A stretch of DNA of 64,000 nucleotides from Membranipora membranacea. Taxonomy: Eukaryota; Bryozoa; Gymnolaemata; Cheilostomatida; Membraniporidae. Below the pieces are notes generated by a model. It worked only from the letters and a program-made list of their open reading frames with translations. It was not told the origin of the DNA and did no database searches. Location of the stretch: the NCBI GenBank assembly GCA_914767715.1, contig OU612070.1:18218025-18282024 (forward strand), in the 5' to 3' direction. Below, in pieces: positions 35,280 through 50,136 of the stretch (position 1 is its first letter; the number at the start of each line of letters is the position of its first letter). The translations under genes were made by a program, and so were the position numbers.

Positions 35280-37236
35280 GTCTCGCAACACTTTTTGTAG
35301 CTTTTATAAGTCAAGAACAACCGGGCAGAATTTGCTGTTACTTGGTCACAACATAGCTCCATATGTTTAGATGAGAAATTGCGAAATGAAATTTTAAAAT
35401 GTTACGTAATACTTGCTAATTACACTAATTAGTGATGGAGGTTTTGCCTTTTTTAACGTTTTTACCCAATTTCATTCGGCTATATGTTAAGAACTACTTG
35501 GCAGAATTCGATGATATATGGTCACAACATAGTCCCATATGTCAAGATGAGAAATTGCAAAACGAAATTTTGAAATGTTATGTAATATTTGCTAATTACA
35601 CCAATTAGTGGAGGATGTTTTTTCGATTTTCTTTTGGTGATATCTTGAGAACAAATCATCCGATTGAGTTGAAACTTAGGATACAGAGGTTATGGCATAT
35701 ACCGAATCTTATGACATCGTCAATTTTAATGTCACATGATCCGATATCCAAAATGGCCGCCATAAACAGGAAATGGCTGCCGATTAACAGTTCTTAACAT
35801 GCGATTGAGTTAAAACTTGGGATTTGGGGGTTTTGACTTATACCGAATCTTATGACATCATCAATTTCAATGTAACATGACCCAATATCCAAAATGGCCG
35901 CCATAAACAGGAAGTTGCTGCCGATTAACAGTTCTTATCAAGCTTTTGAGTTAAAACTCGGGATTTGGGGGTTTTAACCTATACCGAATCTTATGACTTC
36001 ATCAATTTTAAGGTCACATGACCCGAAATCCAAAATGGCCGCCATAGACAGTAAACTGCTGCCGATTAACAGTTCTCATCATGCGATTGAGTTGAGACTT
36101 GGGATAAGGGGCTTTTGGCATATACAGAGTTTCATTACACCATCACTTATGATGTCACTTGACCTTGATATTCAAAATTAATGGTTGTATTCCTTTATAT
36201 TTGCTTGCAAATATTTTTACCGTTTCTAGTTATTATTATTATTCGTCTCGCAACACTTTTTGTAGCTTTTATAAGTCAAGAACTACCGGGCAGAATTTGC
36301 TGTTACTTGGTCACAACATAGCTCCATATATTTAGATGAGAAATTGCGAAATGAAATTTTGAAATGTTATGTAATACTTGCTAATTACACTAATTAGTGA
36401 TGGAGGTTTTGCCTTTTTTAACGTTTTTACCCAATTTCATTCGGCTATATGTTAAGAACTACTTGGCAGAATTCGATGATATATGGTCACAACATAGTCC
36501 CATATGTCAAGATGAGAAATTGCAAAACGAAACTTTGAAATGTTATGTAATATTTGCTAATTACACTAATTAGTGGAGGACGTTTTTTCGATTTTCTTTT
36601 GGTGATATCTTGAGAACAAATCATGCGATTGAGTTGAAACTTAGGATACAGAGGTTATGGCATATACCAAATCTTATGACATTGTCAATTTTAATGTCAC
36701 ATGACCCGATATCCAAAATGGCCGCCAAAAACAGAAAATGGCTGCCGATTAACAGTTCTTAACATGCGATTGAGTTAAAACTTGGGAATTGGGTATTTTG
36801 GCATATACCCAATCTTATGACATCATCAATTTTAATGTCACATGACCCGATATCCAATATGGCCACCATAAACAGGAAGTGGCTGCCGATTAACAATTCT
36901 AATCATGCGATTGAGTTAAAACTTGGGAAATGGGGGTTTTGGCATATACCGAATCTTATGACATCATCATTTTTAATAACACATGACCCGAAATCCAATA
37001 TGGCCGCCATAGAGAGTTAATTGCTGCCGATTAGCAGATCTCATCATGCGATTGAGTTGAGACTTGGGATAAGGGGGTTTCGGCATATACCGAGTCTCAT
37101 TACATCATCACTTATGATGTCACTTGACCTCGATATTCAAAATTAATGGTTGTATTCCTTTATATTTGCATGCAAATATTTTTACCGTTTCTAGTTAGGA
37201 ATACAACAAAGTTGTATTTCTTTTGTTTTAGTTGAG

Positions 37237-37273
<37 letters not shown>

Positions 37274-40198
37274 GTCTCGCAACACTTTTTGTAGCTTTTA
37301 TAAGTCAAGAACAACCGGGCAGAATTTGCTGTTACTTGGTCACAACATAGCTCCATATGTTTAGATGAGAAATTGCGAAATGAAATTTTAAAATGTTACG
37401 TAATACTTGCTAATTACACTAATTAGTGATGGAGGTTTTGCCTTTTTTAACGTTTTTACCCAATTTCATTCGGCTATATGTTAAGAACTACTTGGCAGAA
37501 TTCGATGATATATGGTCACAACATAGTCCCATATGTCAAGATGAGAAATTGCAAAACGAAATTTTGAAATGTTATGTAATATTTGCTAATTACACCAATT
37601 AGTGGAGGATGTTTTTTCGATTTTCTTTTGGTGATATCTTGAGAACAAATCATCCGATTGAGTTGAAACTTAGGATACAGAGGTTATGGCATATACCGAA
37701 TCTTATGACATCGTCAATTTTAATGTCACATGATCCGATATCCAAAATGGCCGCCATAAACAGGAAATGGCTGCCGATTAACAGTTCTTAACATGCGATT
37801 GAGTTAAAACTTGGGATTTGGGGGTTTTGACTTATACCGAATCTTATGACATCATCAATTTCAATGTAACATGACCCAATATCCAAAATGGCCGCCATAA
37901 ACAGGAAGTTGCTGCCGATTAACAGTTCTTATCAAGCTTTTGAGTTAAAACTCGGGATTTGGGGGTTTTAACCTATACCGAATCTTATGACTTCATCAAT
38001 TTTAAGGTCACATGACCCGAAATCCAAAATGGCCGCCATAGACAGTAAACTGCTGCCGATTAACAGTTCTCATCATGCGATTGAGTTGAGACTTGGGATA
38101 AGGGGCTTTTGGCATATACAGAGTTTCATTACACCATCACTTATGATGTCACTTGACCTTGATATTCAAAATTAATGGTTGTATTCCTTTATATTTGCTT
38201 GCAAATATTTTTACCGTTTCTAGTTATTATTATTATTTTTGCAACACTTTTGTAGCTTCAATAAGTCAAGAACTACCAGGCAGAATTGGATGGAACTTTG
38301 TCATAAGATAGTTCCATATGTCTAGATGAGAAATTGCGAAATGAAATTTTAAAATGTTATGTAATACTTGCTAATTACACTAATTAGTGAAGGAGGATTT
38401 GCCTTTTTTAACGTTTTTACCCAATTTCATTCTGTTACATGTCAAGAACTACTTGGCACAATTCAATGATATATGGTCACAACATAGTCCTATATGTCAA
38501 GATGAGAAATTGCAAAACGAAATTTTGAAATGTTATATAATATTTGCTAATTACACTCATTAGTGGAGGATGTTTTTTCGATTTTCTTTTGGTGATATCT
38601 TGAGAACAAATCATGCGATTGAGTTGAAACTTAGGATACAGAGGTTATGTCATATACCAAATCTTATGACATCGTCAATTTTAATGTCACATGACCCGAT
38701 ATCCAAAATGGCCGCCAAAAACAGGAAATGGCTGCCGATTAACAGTTCTTAACATGCGATTGAGTTAAAACTTGGGATTTGGGGGTTTTGACTTATACCG
38801 AATATTATGACTTCATCAATTTTAAGGTCACATGACCCGAAATCAAAAATGGCCGCCATAGACAGTAAACTGCTGCCGATTAACAGTTCTCATCATGCGA
38901 TTGAGTTGAGACTTGGGAAATGGGGGTTTTGGCATATACCGAATCTTATGACATCATCATTTTTAATAACACATGACCCGAAATCCAATATGGCCGCCGT
39001 AGAGAGTTAATTGCTGCCGATTAGCAGTTCTCATCATGCGATTGAGTTGAGACTTGGGATAAGGGGGTTTCGGCCTATACCGAGTCTTATGACATCATCA
39101 ATTATGATGTCACATGACCTCGATAATCAAATCTATTGGTTGTATTCCTTTATATTTGCTTGCAAATATGTTTACCGTTTCTAGTTATCAGTCATACAAC
39201 TTTTAGTTGTATGACTCTTGTTTTAGTTGAGTTTATTATTATTATTCGTCTCGCAACACTTTTTGTAGCTTTTATAAGTCAAGAACTACCAGACAGAATT
39301 TGCTGTTACTTGGTCACAACATAGCTCCATATGTTTAGATGAGAAATTGCAAAATGAAATTTTAAAATGTTATGTCATACTTGCTAATTACATTAATTAG
39401 TGACGGAGGTTTTGCCTTTTTTAACGTTTTTACCCAATTTCATTCGGCTATATGTCAAGAACTACTTGGCAGAATTCGATGATATATGGTCACAACATAG
39501 TCCCATATGTCAAGATGAGAAATTGAAAAACGAAATTTTGAAATGTTATGTAATATTTGCTAATTACACTAATTAGTGGAGGATGTTTTTTCGATTTTCT
39601 TGTGGTGATATTTTGAGAACAAATCATGCGATTGAGTTGAAATTTAGGATATAGAGGTTATGGCCTATACCGAATCTTATGACATCGTCAATTTTAATGT
39701 CCCATGTCCCGTTATCCAAAAATGGCCGCCAAAAACAGGAAGTGGCTGCCGATTAACAGTTCTAAACATGCGATTGAGTTAAAACTTGGGATTTGGGGGT
39801 TATGGCATATACCGAATCTTATGACATTGTCAATTTTAATGTCACATGACCCGATATCCAAAATGGCCGCCATTAACAGGAAGTGGCTGCCGATTAACAG
39901 TTCTTATCATGCGATTGAGTTCAAACTTTGGATTTGGGGGTTATGACATGTGCCGAATTTGATGAAATCATCAATTTCAATGTCACATGACCAGATATAC
40001 AAAATGGTCGCCATAAACAGGAAGTGGGTGCCGATTAACAGTTCTTATCATGTGATTGAGTTAAAACTTTGGATTTGGGGGTTATGACATGTGCCGAATT
40101 TGATGACATCATCAAACTTGACGTCACATGACCTTGAAAATTTACATGGTCGGTTGTATGACTTCATATTTGCTCGCAAATATTATTACCGTTTCTAG
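34029..40198 (+). mobile_element. array segment 2
   Basis: Body 34043 to tail a 35127 (no head found for it); heads a 35136 and 35200; body 35285 to tail a 36229; body 36250 to tail a 37194; complete element with head 37197, body 37279, tail a 38223; body 38241 to tail a 39184 (no head); complete class b element with head 39190, body 39253, tail b 40198. The complete elements 35200-36229 and 37197-38223 are nearly identical (about 1.03 kb). Confidence 0.8.
38224..40198 (+). repeat. segmental duplication, copy 1 (partner 57537-59508)
   Basis: Four landmark positions spanning the block (38570, 38807, 39136, 39704) recur at a constant offset of 19,310 (57880, 58117, 58446, 59014) with identical translations. 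Both block edges coincide with CTAG element ends. The block holds one body-tail unit plus a complete class b element. Confidence 0.88.
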
Positions 40199-43100
40199 TT
40201 AGGAATACAACAAAGTTGTATTTCTTTTGTTTTAGTTGAGTTTATTATTATTAGGAATACAACAAAGTTGTATTCCTCTTGTTTTAGTAGGGTTTATTAT
40301 TATTATTGCAACACTTTTTGAGCTTCTATAAGTCAAGAACTACCAAGCAGAATTTGATGGAACTTTGTCATAATATAGTTCCATATGTCTAGCTAAGAAA
40401 TTACTAAATGAATTTTTGAATTGTTATGTAATATTCGCTAATTAGACTAATTAGTGGAGGACGTTTTGACCTTTATATTGATCATATCTTGAGAACGAAT
40501 CATGCGATTGAGTTAAAACTTGGGATATGGGGGTTATGACATATACCGAATCTTATGACATAATCAATTTTTATGTCACATGACCCGATATACAAAATGG
40601 CCGCCATTAACAGTTAACTGCTGCCAATTAACAGTTCTTATCATGCGATTGAGTTAAAACTCGGGATTTGGGGGTTTTGACCTATACCGAATTTATCACA
40701 TCATCAATTTCAATTTCACATGACCCGATATCCAAAATGGCCGCCATAAACAGGAAGTGGCTGGCGATAAACAGTTCTTAACATGCGATTGAGTTAAAAC
40801 TTGGGATATGGGGGTTATGACATATACCGAATCTTATGACATCATCAATTTTTATGTCACATGACCCGATATCCAAAATGGCCGCCATAAACAGTATATT
40901 GCTGCCAATTAGCAGTTCTTATAATGTGATTGAGTTAAAACTTGGGATATAGGGGCAATGACACATACCGAATCTTATGACATCATCATTTTTGATGTCA
41001 TGTGACCCGAATCCAATATGGCCACCATTTACAGGAAGTGGTTGCCGATTAACAGTTCTCATCACGCGATTGAGTTGAGACTTGGGATAAGGGGGTTTTG
41101 GCATATACCGAGTCTGGTGACATCATCAATTATGATATCACCTGACCTCGATATTCAAATCTATTGGTTGTATTCCTTTATATTTGCTAGCAAATATTTT
41201 TACCGTTTCTAGTTTTTATTATTATTATTGCAACACTTTTTGAGCTTCTATAAGTCAAGAACTACCAAGCAGAATTTGATGGAACTTTGTCATAATATAG
41301 TTCCATATGTCTAGCTAAGAAATTACAAAATAAATTTTTGAATTGTTATGTAATATTCGCTAATTAGACTAATTAGTGGAGGATGTTTTGACCTTTATAT
41401 TGATCATATCTTGAGAACGAATCATGCGATTGAGTTAAAACTTGGGATATGGGGGTTATGACATATACCGAATCTTATGACATAATCAATTTTTATGTCA
41501 CATGACCCGATATACAAAATGGCCGCCATAAACAGTAAACTGCTGCCAATTAACAGTTCTTATCATGCGATTGAGTTAAAACTCGGGATTTGGGGGTTTT
41601 GACCTATACCGAATCTTATGACATCATCAATTTTAATGTCACATGACCCGATATCCAAAATGGCCGCCATAAACAGGAAGAGGCTGCCGATTAACAGTTC
41701 TTATCATGCCATTGAGTTAAAACTTGGGATTTGGGGGTTATGACATATACCGAATCTTATGGCATCATCGATTTTGATGTCACATGACCCGAAATCCAAT
41801 ATGGCCGCCATAGAGAGTTAATTGCTGCCGATTAGCTGTTCTCATCATGCGATTGAGTTGAGACTTAAGATAAGGGGGTTTCGGCATATACCGAGTCCTA
41901 TGACATCATCAATTATGATGTCACATGACCTCGATATTCAAATATATTGGTTGTATTCCTTTATATTTATTATTATTATTGCAACACTTTTTGGGCTTTT
42001 ATAAGTCAAGAACTACCAAGCAGAATTGGATGTTACCTGGTCACAACATAGTTCCATATGTCTAGATGAGAAATTACTAAAGGAGTTTTTGAATTGTTAT
42101 GTAACACTCGCTAATTAGACTAATTAGTGACGGAGGTTTTGGGTATCGTTGCCGTTTTTATCAATCATACCTTGATTATACCAAAATTAAGTCTTCTATA
42201 ACTCAAGAACTACTTGGCAGATTCTAATGATACTTGGTCACAACATAGTCCTATAGGTCAAGATGAGAAAATGCTTGGACAATTTTTGAATTGTTATGCA
42301 ATTTATTTGCTAATTACACTAATTAGTGGAGGATGTTTTTCGTTTTTCTTTTGGTGATATCTTTAAAACAAATCATGCCACTGAGTTGAAACTTGGGATA
42401 TAAGGGTTTTGACTTATACCGAATCTTATGAAATCATAAATTTTCATGTCACATGACCCGATATACAAAATGGCCGCCATAAACAGTGAATTGCTGCCGA
42501 TTAACAGTTCTTATCATGCGATTGAGTTGAAACTTGGGATATAGGGGTTTTGACTTATACCGAATCTTATGACATCATCAATTTTCATGTCACATGACCC
42601 GATATCCAATATGGCCACCATAAACAGGAAGTGGCTGCCGATTAACAATTCTTGTCATGCGATTGAGTTAAAACTTGGGCTATGGGGGTTTTGGCATATA
42701 CCGAATCTTATGACATCATCATTTTAATAACACATGACCCGAAATCCAATATGGCCGCCATAGAGAGTTAATTGCTGCCGATTAGCAGTTCTCATCATGC
42801 GATTGAGTTGAGACTTAAGATAAGGGGGTTTCGGCATATACCGAGTCTTATGACATCATCAATTATGATGTCGCATGACCTCGATATTCAAATATATTGG
42901 TTGTATTCCTTTATATTTGCTTGCAAATATGTTTACCGTTTCTAGTTATTATTATTATTCGTCTCGCAACACTTTTTGTAGCTTTTATAAGTCAAGAACT
43001 ACCGGGCAGAGTTTGCTGTTACTTGGTCACAACATAGCTCCATATGTTTAGATGAGAAATTGCGAAATGAAATTTTAAAATGTTATGTAATACTTGCTAA

Positions 43101-45384
43101 TTACACTAATTAGTGAAGGAGGTTTTGCCTTTTTTAACGTTTTTACCCAATTTCATTCTGTTATATGTCAAGAACTACTTGGCAGAATTTGATGATATAT
43201 GGTCACAACATAGTCCCATATGTCAAGATGAGAAATTGCAAAACGAAATTTTGGAATGTTATGTAATATTTGCTAATTACACTAATTAGTGGAGGATGTT
43301 TTTTCGATTTTCTTTTGGTGATATCTTGAGAACAAATCATCCGATTGAGTTGAAACTTAGGATACAGAGGTTATGGCATATACCGGATCTTATGACATCG
43401 TCAATTTTAATGTCACATGACCCGATATCCAATATGGCCGCCAAAAACAGGAAATGGCTGCCGATTACCAGTTCTTAACACGCGATTGAGTTAAAACTTG
43501 GGATTTGGGGGTTATGCCATATACCGAATCTTATGACATCATCGATTTCGATGTCACATGACCCGATATCCAAAATGGCCGCCATAAACAGGGAGTGGCT
43601 GCCGATTGACAGTTCTTATCATGCGATTGAGTTGAAACTTAGGATACGGAGGTTATGGCATATACCGAATCTTATGAAATCATCAATTTTCATGTCACAT
43701 GACCCGATATACAAAATGGCCGCCATAAACAATGAATTGCTGCCGATTAACAGTTCTTATCATGCGATTGAGTTGAAACTTGGGATATGGGGGTTTTGAC
43801 TTATACCGAATCTTATGACATCATCAATTTTCATGTCACATGACCCGATATCCAATATGGCCACCATAAACAGGAAGTGGCTGCCGATTAACAATTCTTG
43901 TCATGCGATTGAGTTAAAACTTGGGATTTGGGGGTTATGACATATACCGAATCTTATGTCATCATCGATTTTGATGTCACATGACCCGAAATCCAATATG
44001 GCCGTCATAGACAGTTAATCGCTGCCGATTAGCTGTTCTCATCATGCGATTGAGTTGAGACTTAAGATAAGGGGGTTTCGGCATATACCGAGTCTTATGA
44101 CATCATCAATTATGATGTCACATGACCTCGATATTCAAATATATTGGTTGTATTCCTTTATATTTGCTTGCAAATATGTTTACCGTTTCTAGTTATTATT
44201 ATTATTATTATTATTTTTGCAACACTTTTGTCGCATCTATAAGTCAAGAACTACCAGGCAGAATTGGATGGAACTTTGTCATAAGATAGTTCCATATGTC
44301 TAGATGAGAAATTACTAAATGAGTTTTTGAATCGTTATGTAATACTTGCTAATTACACTAATTAGTGAAGGAGGTTTTGCCTTTTTTAACGTTTTTACCC
44401 AATTTCATTCTGCTATATGTCAAGAACTACTTGGCAGAATTCGATGATATATGGTCACAACATAGCCCCATATGTCAAGATAAGAAATTGCGAAACAAAA
44501 TTTTGAAATGTTATGTAATATTTGCTAATTACACTAATTAGTGGAGGATGTTTTTTCGATTTTCTTTTGGTGATATCTTGAGAACAAATCATGTGATTGA
44601 GTTAAAACTTGGGATATGGGGGTTATGACATATACCGAATCTTATGAAATCATCAATTTTTGTGTCACATGACATGATATACAAAATGGCCGCCATAAAC
44701 AGTAAACTGCTGCCAATTAACAGTTCTTATCATGTGATTGAGTTAAAACTTGGGATATAGGGGTTATGAGATATACCGAATCTTATGACATCATCAATTT
44801 TAAGGTCACATGACCCGAAATCCAAAATGGCCGTCCTAGACAGTAAACTGCTGCCGATTAACAGTTCTTATCATGCGATTGAGTCAAAACTTGGGATATG
44901 GGGGTTATGACCACACTGATCACGTGATATACTATTGCATGTATATCTCTGATCGATAGAGAGTGAATTAATTCACTTAGTAGTAGTACCATCACAAAGA
45001 ATTTGGTGTGACGACCCGTGTTCAATTTTATTAATTAGGGGTGGGTACATGTTAGGTACTGCTACTAAATTGACTCTAACGATCAGAGATACACATGTTA
45101 ATAGTGTAATCTCGATGTCAGTGTGGGTTATGACATATACCGAATCTTATGACTTCATCAATTTAAAGGTCACATGACCCGAAATCCAAAATGGCCGCCA
45201 TAGACAGTAAACTGCTGCCGATTAGCAGTTCTCATCATGCGATTGAGTTGAGACTTGGGATAAGGGGGTTTTGGCATATACCGAGTCTTATGACATCATC
45301 AATTATGATGTCACATGACCCGATATTCAAATCAATTGGTTGTATTCCTTTATATTTGCTTGCAAATATGTTTACCGTTTCTAG
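40199..45384 (+). mobile_element. array segment 3
   Basis: Heads a 40201 and 40253; body 40308 to tail a 41212; body 41230 to a truncated tail at about 41969, which runs from TTTATATTT straight into (ATT)n without hairpin or CTAG; bodies 41981, 42966 and 44219 to tails a ending 42945, 44192 and 45384, without heads. The last one is interrupted by a 214-bp inverted-repeat insertion at 44912-45125. Confidence 0.78.
44912..45125. mobile_element. MITE-like insertion with terminal inverted repeats and 9-bp target duplication
   Basis: Starts CACACTGATCACG and ends with TCAGTGTG. The reverse complement of the right end shares CACACTGA, ACTATT, CATG, TATCTCTGATCG and TAGAG with the left end in order, so the inverted repeats extend about 50 bp imperfectly. 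GGTTATGAC flanks it on both sides (44903-44911 and 45126-45134), and this sequence is part of the host core repeat, so the host copy proves a clean 9-bp duplication. No coding capacity. Superfamily unknown; a 9-bp duplication occurs in Mutator-like elements among others. Confidence 0.85.
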
Positions 45385-48300
45385 TTAGGAATACAACAAA
45401 GTTGTATTTCTTTTGTTTTGGTTGGATTTATTATTATTAGTCATACAACTTTAAGTTGTATGACTTTTGTTTTAGTTGAGTTTATTATTATTAGGAATAC
45501 AACAAAGTTGTATTCCTTTTACTTTAGTAGGGTTTATTAGGAATACAACAAAGTTGTATTTCTTTTGTTTTAGTAGGGTTTATTATTATTATTATTATTG
45601 CAACACTTTTTGAGCTTCTATAAGTCAAGAACTACCAGAGGCAATTTGATGAAACTTGTTTACAACATACCTTCATGTGTCTAGATGAAAAATTTCAATT
45701 TGAATTTTTGAATTGTTATGTAATATTCGCTAATTAGACTAATTAATGGAGGACGTTTTGACCTTTATATTGATCATATCTTGAGAACGAATCATGCGAT
45801 TGAGTTAAAACTTAGGATATGGGGGTTATGACATGTACCGAATCTTATGCCATCATCAATTTTTATGTCACATGACCCGATATACAAAATGGCCGCCATA
45901 AACAGGAAGTGGCTGCCGATTAACAGTTCTTATCATGCGATTGAGTTAAAACTTGGGATATGGGGGTAATGACATATACCGAATCTTATGACATCATCAA
46001 TTTTAATGCCACATGACCCGATATCCAAAATGGCCGCCATAAACAGGAAGTGGCTGCCGATTAACAGTTCTTATCATGCGATTGAGTTAAAACTTGGGAT
46101 ATGGGGGTAATGACATATACCGAATCTTATGACATCATCAATTTTAATGCCACATGACCCGAAATCCAATATGGCCGCCATAGAGAGTTAATTGCTTCCG
46201 ATTAGCAGTTCTCATCATGCGATTGAGTTGAGACTTGGGATAAGGGGGTTTCGGCATATACCGAGTCTTATGACATCATCAATTATGATGTCACATGACC
46301 TCGATATTCAAATACATTGGTTGTATTCCTTTATATTTGCTTGCAAATATGTTTACCGTTTCTAGTTATTTTTATTATTATTATTGCAACACTTTTTGAG
46401 CTTCTATAAGTCAAGAACTACCAGACAGAATTGGATGGAACTTTGTCATAACATAGTTCCATATGTCTAGCTAAGAAATTACAAAATGAATTTTTGAATT
46501 GTTATGTAACACTCGCTAATTGGACTAATTAGTGACGGAGGTTTTGGGTATCGTTGCCGTTTTTATCAATTATACCTTGATTATACCAAAATTAAGTCTT
46601 CTATAAGTCAAGAACTACTTGGCAGATTCTAATGATACTTGGTCACAACATAGTCCTATAGGTCACGATGAAAAAATGCTTGGACAATTTTTGAATTGTT
46701 ATGCAATTTATTTGCTAATTACGCTAATTAGTGGAGGATGTTTTTCATTTTTCTTTTGGTGATATCTTGAGAACAAATCATGCGATTGAGTTGAAACTTG
46801 GGATAAGGGGGTTTTGACTTATACCGAATCTTATGAGATCATCAATTTTTATGTCACATGACCCGATATACAAAATGGCCGCCATAAACAGTGAATTGCT
46901 GCCGATTAACAGTTTTTATCATGCGATTTAGTTAAAACTTGGGATATGGAGGTTTTGACATACACCGAATCTTATGACATCATCATTTTTGATGTCATGT
47001 GACCCGAATCCAATATGGCCACCATGAACAGGAAGTGGTTGCCGATTAACAGTTCTTATCAAGCAATTGAGTTAAAACTTGGGATATGGGGGTTTGGCAT
47101 ATACCGAATCCTTTGAGACCAACAATTATGCTGTCACGTGACCTCGATATTCGATATGATTGGTTGTATTCCTTCATATTTGCTTGCAAATATTATTTTG
47201 TTGATTAAAAAAATTACCGTTTCTAGTTATTATTATTCTTGCAACACTTTTTAGCCTTCTATAAGTCAAGAACTACCAGACACAATTTGATGAAACTTGT
47301 TCACAACATACATTCATGTGTGTAGATGAAAAATTTCAATTTGAATTTTTGAAATGTTATGTAATATTCGTTAATTAGACTAATTAGTGGGGGACGTTTT
47401 GACCGTTATATTGATCATATCTTGAGAACGAATCATGCGATTGAGTTAAAACTTGGGATATGGGGGTTATGACATATACCGAATCTTATGACATCATCAA
47501 TTTTTATGTCACATGACCTTATATACAAAATGGCCGCCATAAACAGTAAACTGCTGCCAATTAACAGTTCTTATCATGCGATTGAGTTAAAACTTGGGAT
47601 ATGGGGGTTATGACATATACCGAATCTTATGACATCATCAATTATAAGGTCACATGACCCGAAATCCAATATGGCCGCCATAAACAGTAAACTGCTGCCG
47701 ATTAACAGTTCTTATCATGCGATTGAGTTAAAACTTGGGACATGGGGGTTATGACATATACCGAATCTTATGACATCATCAATTTTAATGTCACATGACC
47801 CGAAATCCAAAATGGCCGCCAGAGATAGTAAACTGCTGCCGATTAACAGTTCTCATCATGCGATTGAGTTACAACTTGGGATATGGGGGTTATGACATAT
47901 ACCGAATCTTATGACATCATCAATTTTAAGGTCACATGACCCGCAATCCAAAATGGTCGCCATAGACAGTAAACTGCTGCCGATTAACAGTTCTCATCAT
48001 GCGATTGAGTTAAAACTTGGGAGATCGGGGTTTTGGCAGATACCGAGTCTTATGACATCATCAATTATGATGTCACATGACCTCGATATTCAAATATATT
48101 GGTTGTATTCCTTTATATTTGCTTGCAAATATGTTTACCGTTTCTAGTTATTATTATTTTTCTTGCAACACTTTTTTAGCCTTTTATAAGTCAAGAACTG
48201 CCTGGCACAATTTGATGAAACTTGGTGACAACATAGCTTCATATGTTTAGATGAAAAATTTCAATTTCAATTTTTGACATATTATGTAATATTAGCTAAT

Positions 48301-50136
48301 TAGACTAATTAACCACCGAGGGTCCGAATATGTAAAATGGAGATATCTTGAAAACGAATCATGTTAGAACCAGGTAAACTGGCACATGGGGGTTTGTTAG
48401 TATGCCCGATCGCATAGTGACATCGAATATTGTGTCACATGACCTTGACATTAATAATGGCCGCCATGAACAGGAAGTTGCTGCCGATTAACAGTTCTTA
48501 ACATACGATTGAGTTAAAACTTGGGATTTGGGGGTTATGACATATACTGAATCTTATGACATCATCAATTTTAATGTCACATGACCCGATATCCAAAATG
48601 GCTGCCATAAACAGGAAGTGGCTGCCGATATACAGTTCTTACCATGCGATTGGGTTGAAACTTAGGATATTGGGGTTATGGCATATACCGAATCTTATGA
48701 CATCGTCAATTTTAATGTCACATGACCCGATATCCAAAATGGCCGCCAAAAACAGGAAGTGACTGCCGATTAACAGTTCTAATCATGCGATTGAGTTAAA
48801 ACTTGGGATTTGGGAGTTTTGACTTATACCGAATCTTATGACATCATCAATTTTCATGTCGCATGACCCGATATACAAAATGGCCGCCATAAAGAGTGAA
48901 TTGCTGCCAATTGACAGATCTTATCATGCGATTGAGTTGAAACTTGGGATATGGGGGTTTTGACACACACCGAATCTTATGACATCATTAATTTTCATGT
49001 CACATGACCTTGAAAACCAATGTGGTCGGTTGTATGACTTCATATTTGCTCGCAAATATTATTACCGTTTCTAGTTATTATTATTATTGCAACACTTTTT
49101 AGCCTTTTATAAGTCAAGAACTACCAGACACAATTTGATGAAACTCGTTTACAACATACCTTCATGTGTCTAAATGAAAAATTTCAATTTGAATTTTTGA
49201 AATGTTATGTAATATATGCTAATTACAGTAATCAGTGAAGGACGTTTTGTGCCGTTTATTTGTGTTATCATGAGAACAAAACATGCGATTGAGTTAAAAC
49301 TTGGGATATTGGGGTTATGACATATACCGAATCTTAGGATATCATCAATTTTAATGTCACATGACCTGATATCCAAAATGGCCGCCATGAACAGGAAGTG
49401 GCTGCCGATTAATAGTTCTTAACATGCCATTGAGTTAAAACTTGGGATGTGGGGGTTATGACATATACCGAATCTTGGGCCATCATCAATTTTAATGTCA
49501 CATGACCCGATATCCAAAATGGCCGCCATAAAGAGGAAGTGGCTGCCGATTAACAGTTCTTATCATGCGATTGAGTTAAAACTTGGGATATGGGGGTTAT
49601 GACATATACCGAATCTTATGACATCATCAATTTTGATATCACATGACCCGAAATCCAATATGGCCGCCTTAGAGAGTTAATAGCTGCCGATTAACAGTTC
49701 TTATCATGCGATTGAGTTAAAACTTAGGATATAGGGGTTATGGCATATACCGAATCTTATGACATTGTCATTTTTAGTGTCACATGACCCGATATCCAAA
49801 ATGGCCGCCAAAAACAAGAAGTGGCTGCCGATTAACAGTTCTTATCATGCGATTGAGTTCAAACTTTGGATATGGGGGTTTTGACATATACCGAATCTTT
49901 TGACACCATTAATTTTAAGGTCACATGACCCGATATCCAAAATGGCCGCCATGAACAGGAAGTGGCTGTCGATTAACAGTTCTTATCATGCGATTGAGTT
50001 AAAACTTGGGATAAGGGGGTTTTCACATATACCGAATCTTATAATGTCATCAATTTTGATGTCACATGAACTTGAAAATCATTATGGTCGGTTGTATGAC
50101 TTCATATTTGCTGGCAAATATTTTTACCGTTTCTAG
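45385..50136 (+). mobile_element. array segment 4, mixed-class nesting
   Basis: Heads a 45387, b 45439, a 45493 and a 45539; body 45600 to tail a 46365; body 46386 to a variant tail a ending 47226 with about 20 extra bases between the hairpin and CTAG; body 47241 to tail a 48147; body 48165 to tail b 49074; body 49089 to tail b 50136. The order mostly fits nesting, but one tail a and one tail b have no head. The body from 48165 shares with that from 31171 a distinct block (AACCAGGTAAACTGGCACA) absent elsewhere, marking a class b subfamily. Confidence 0.78.
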
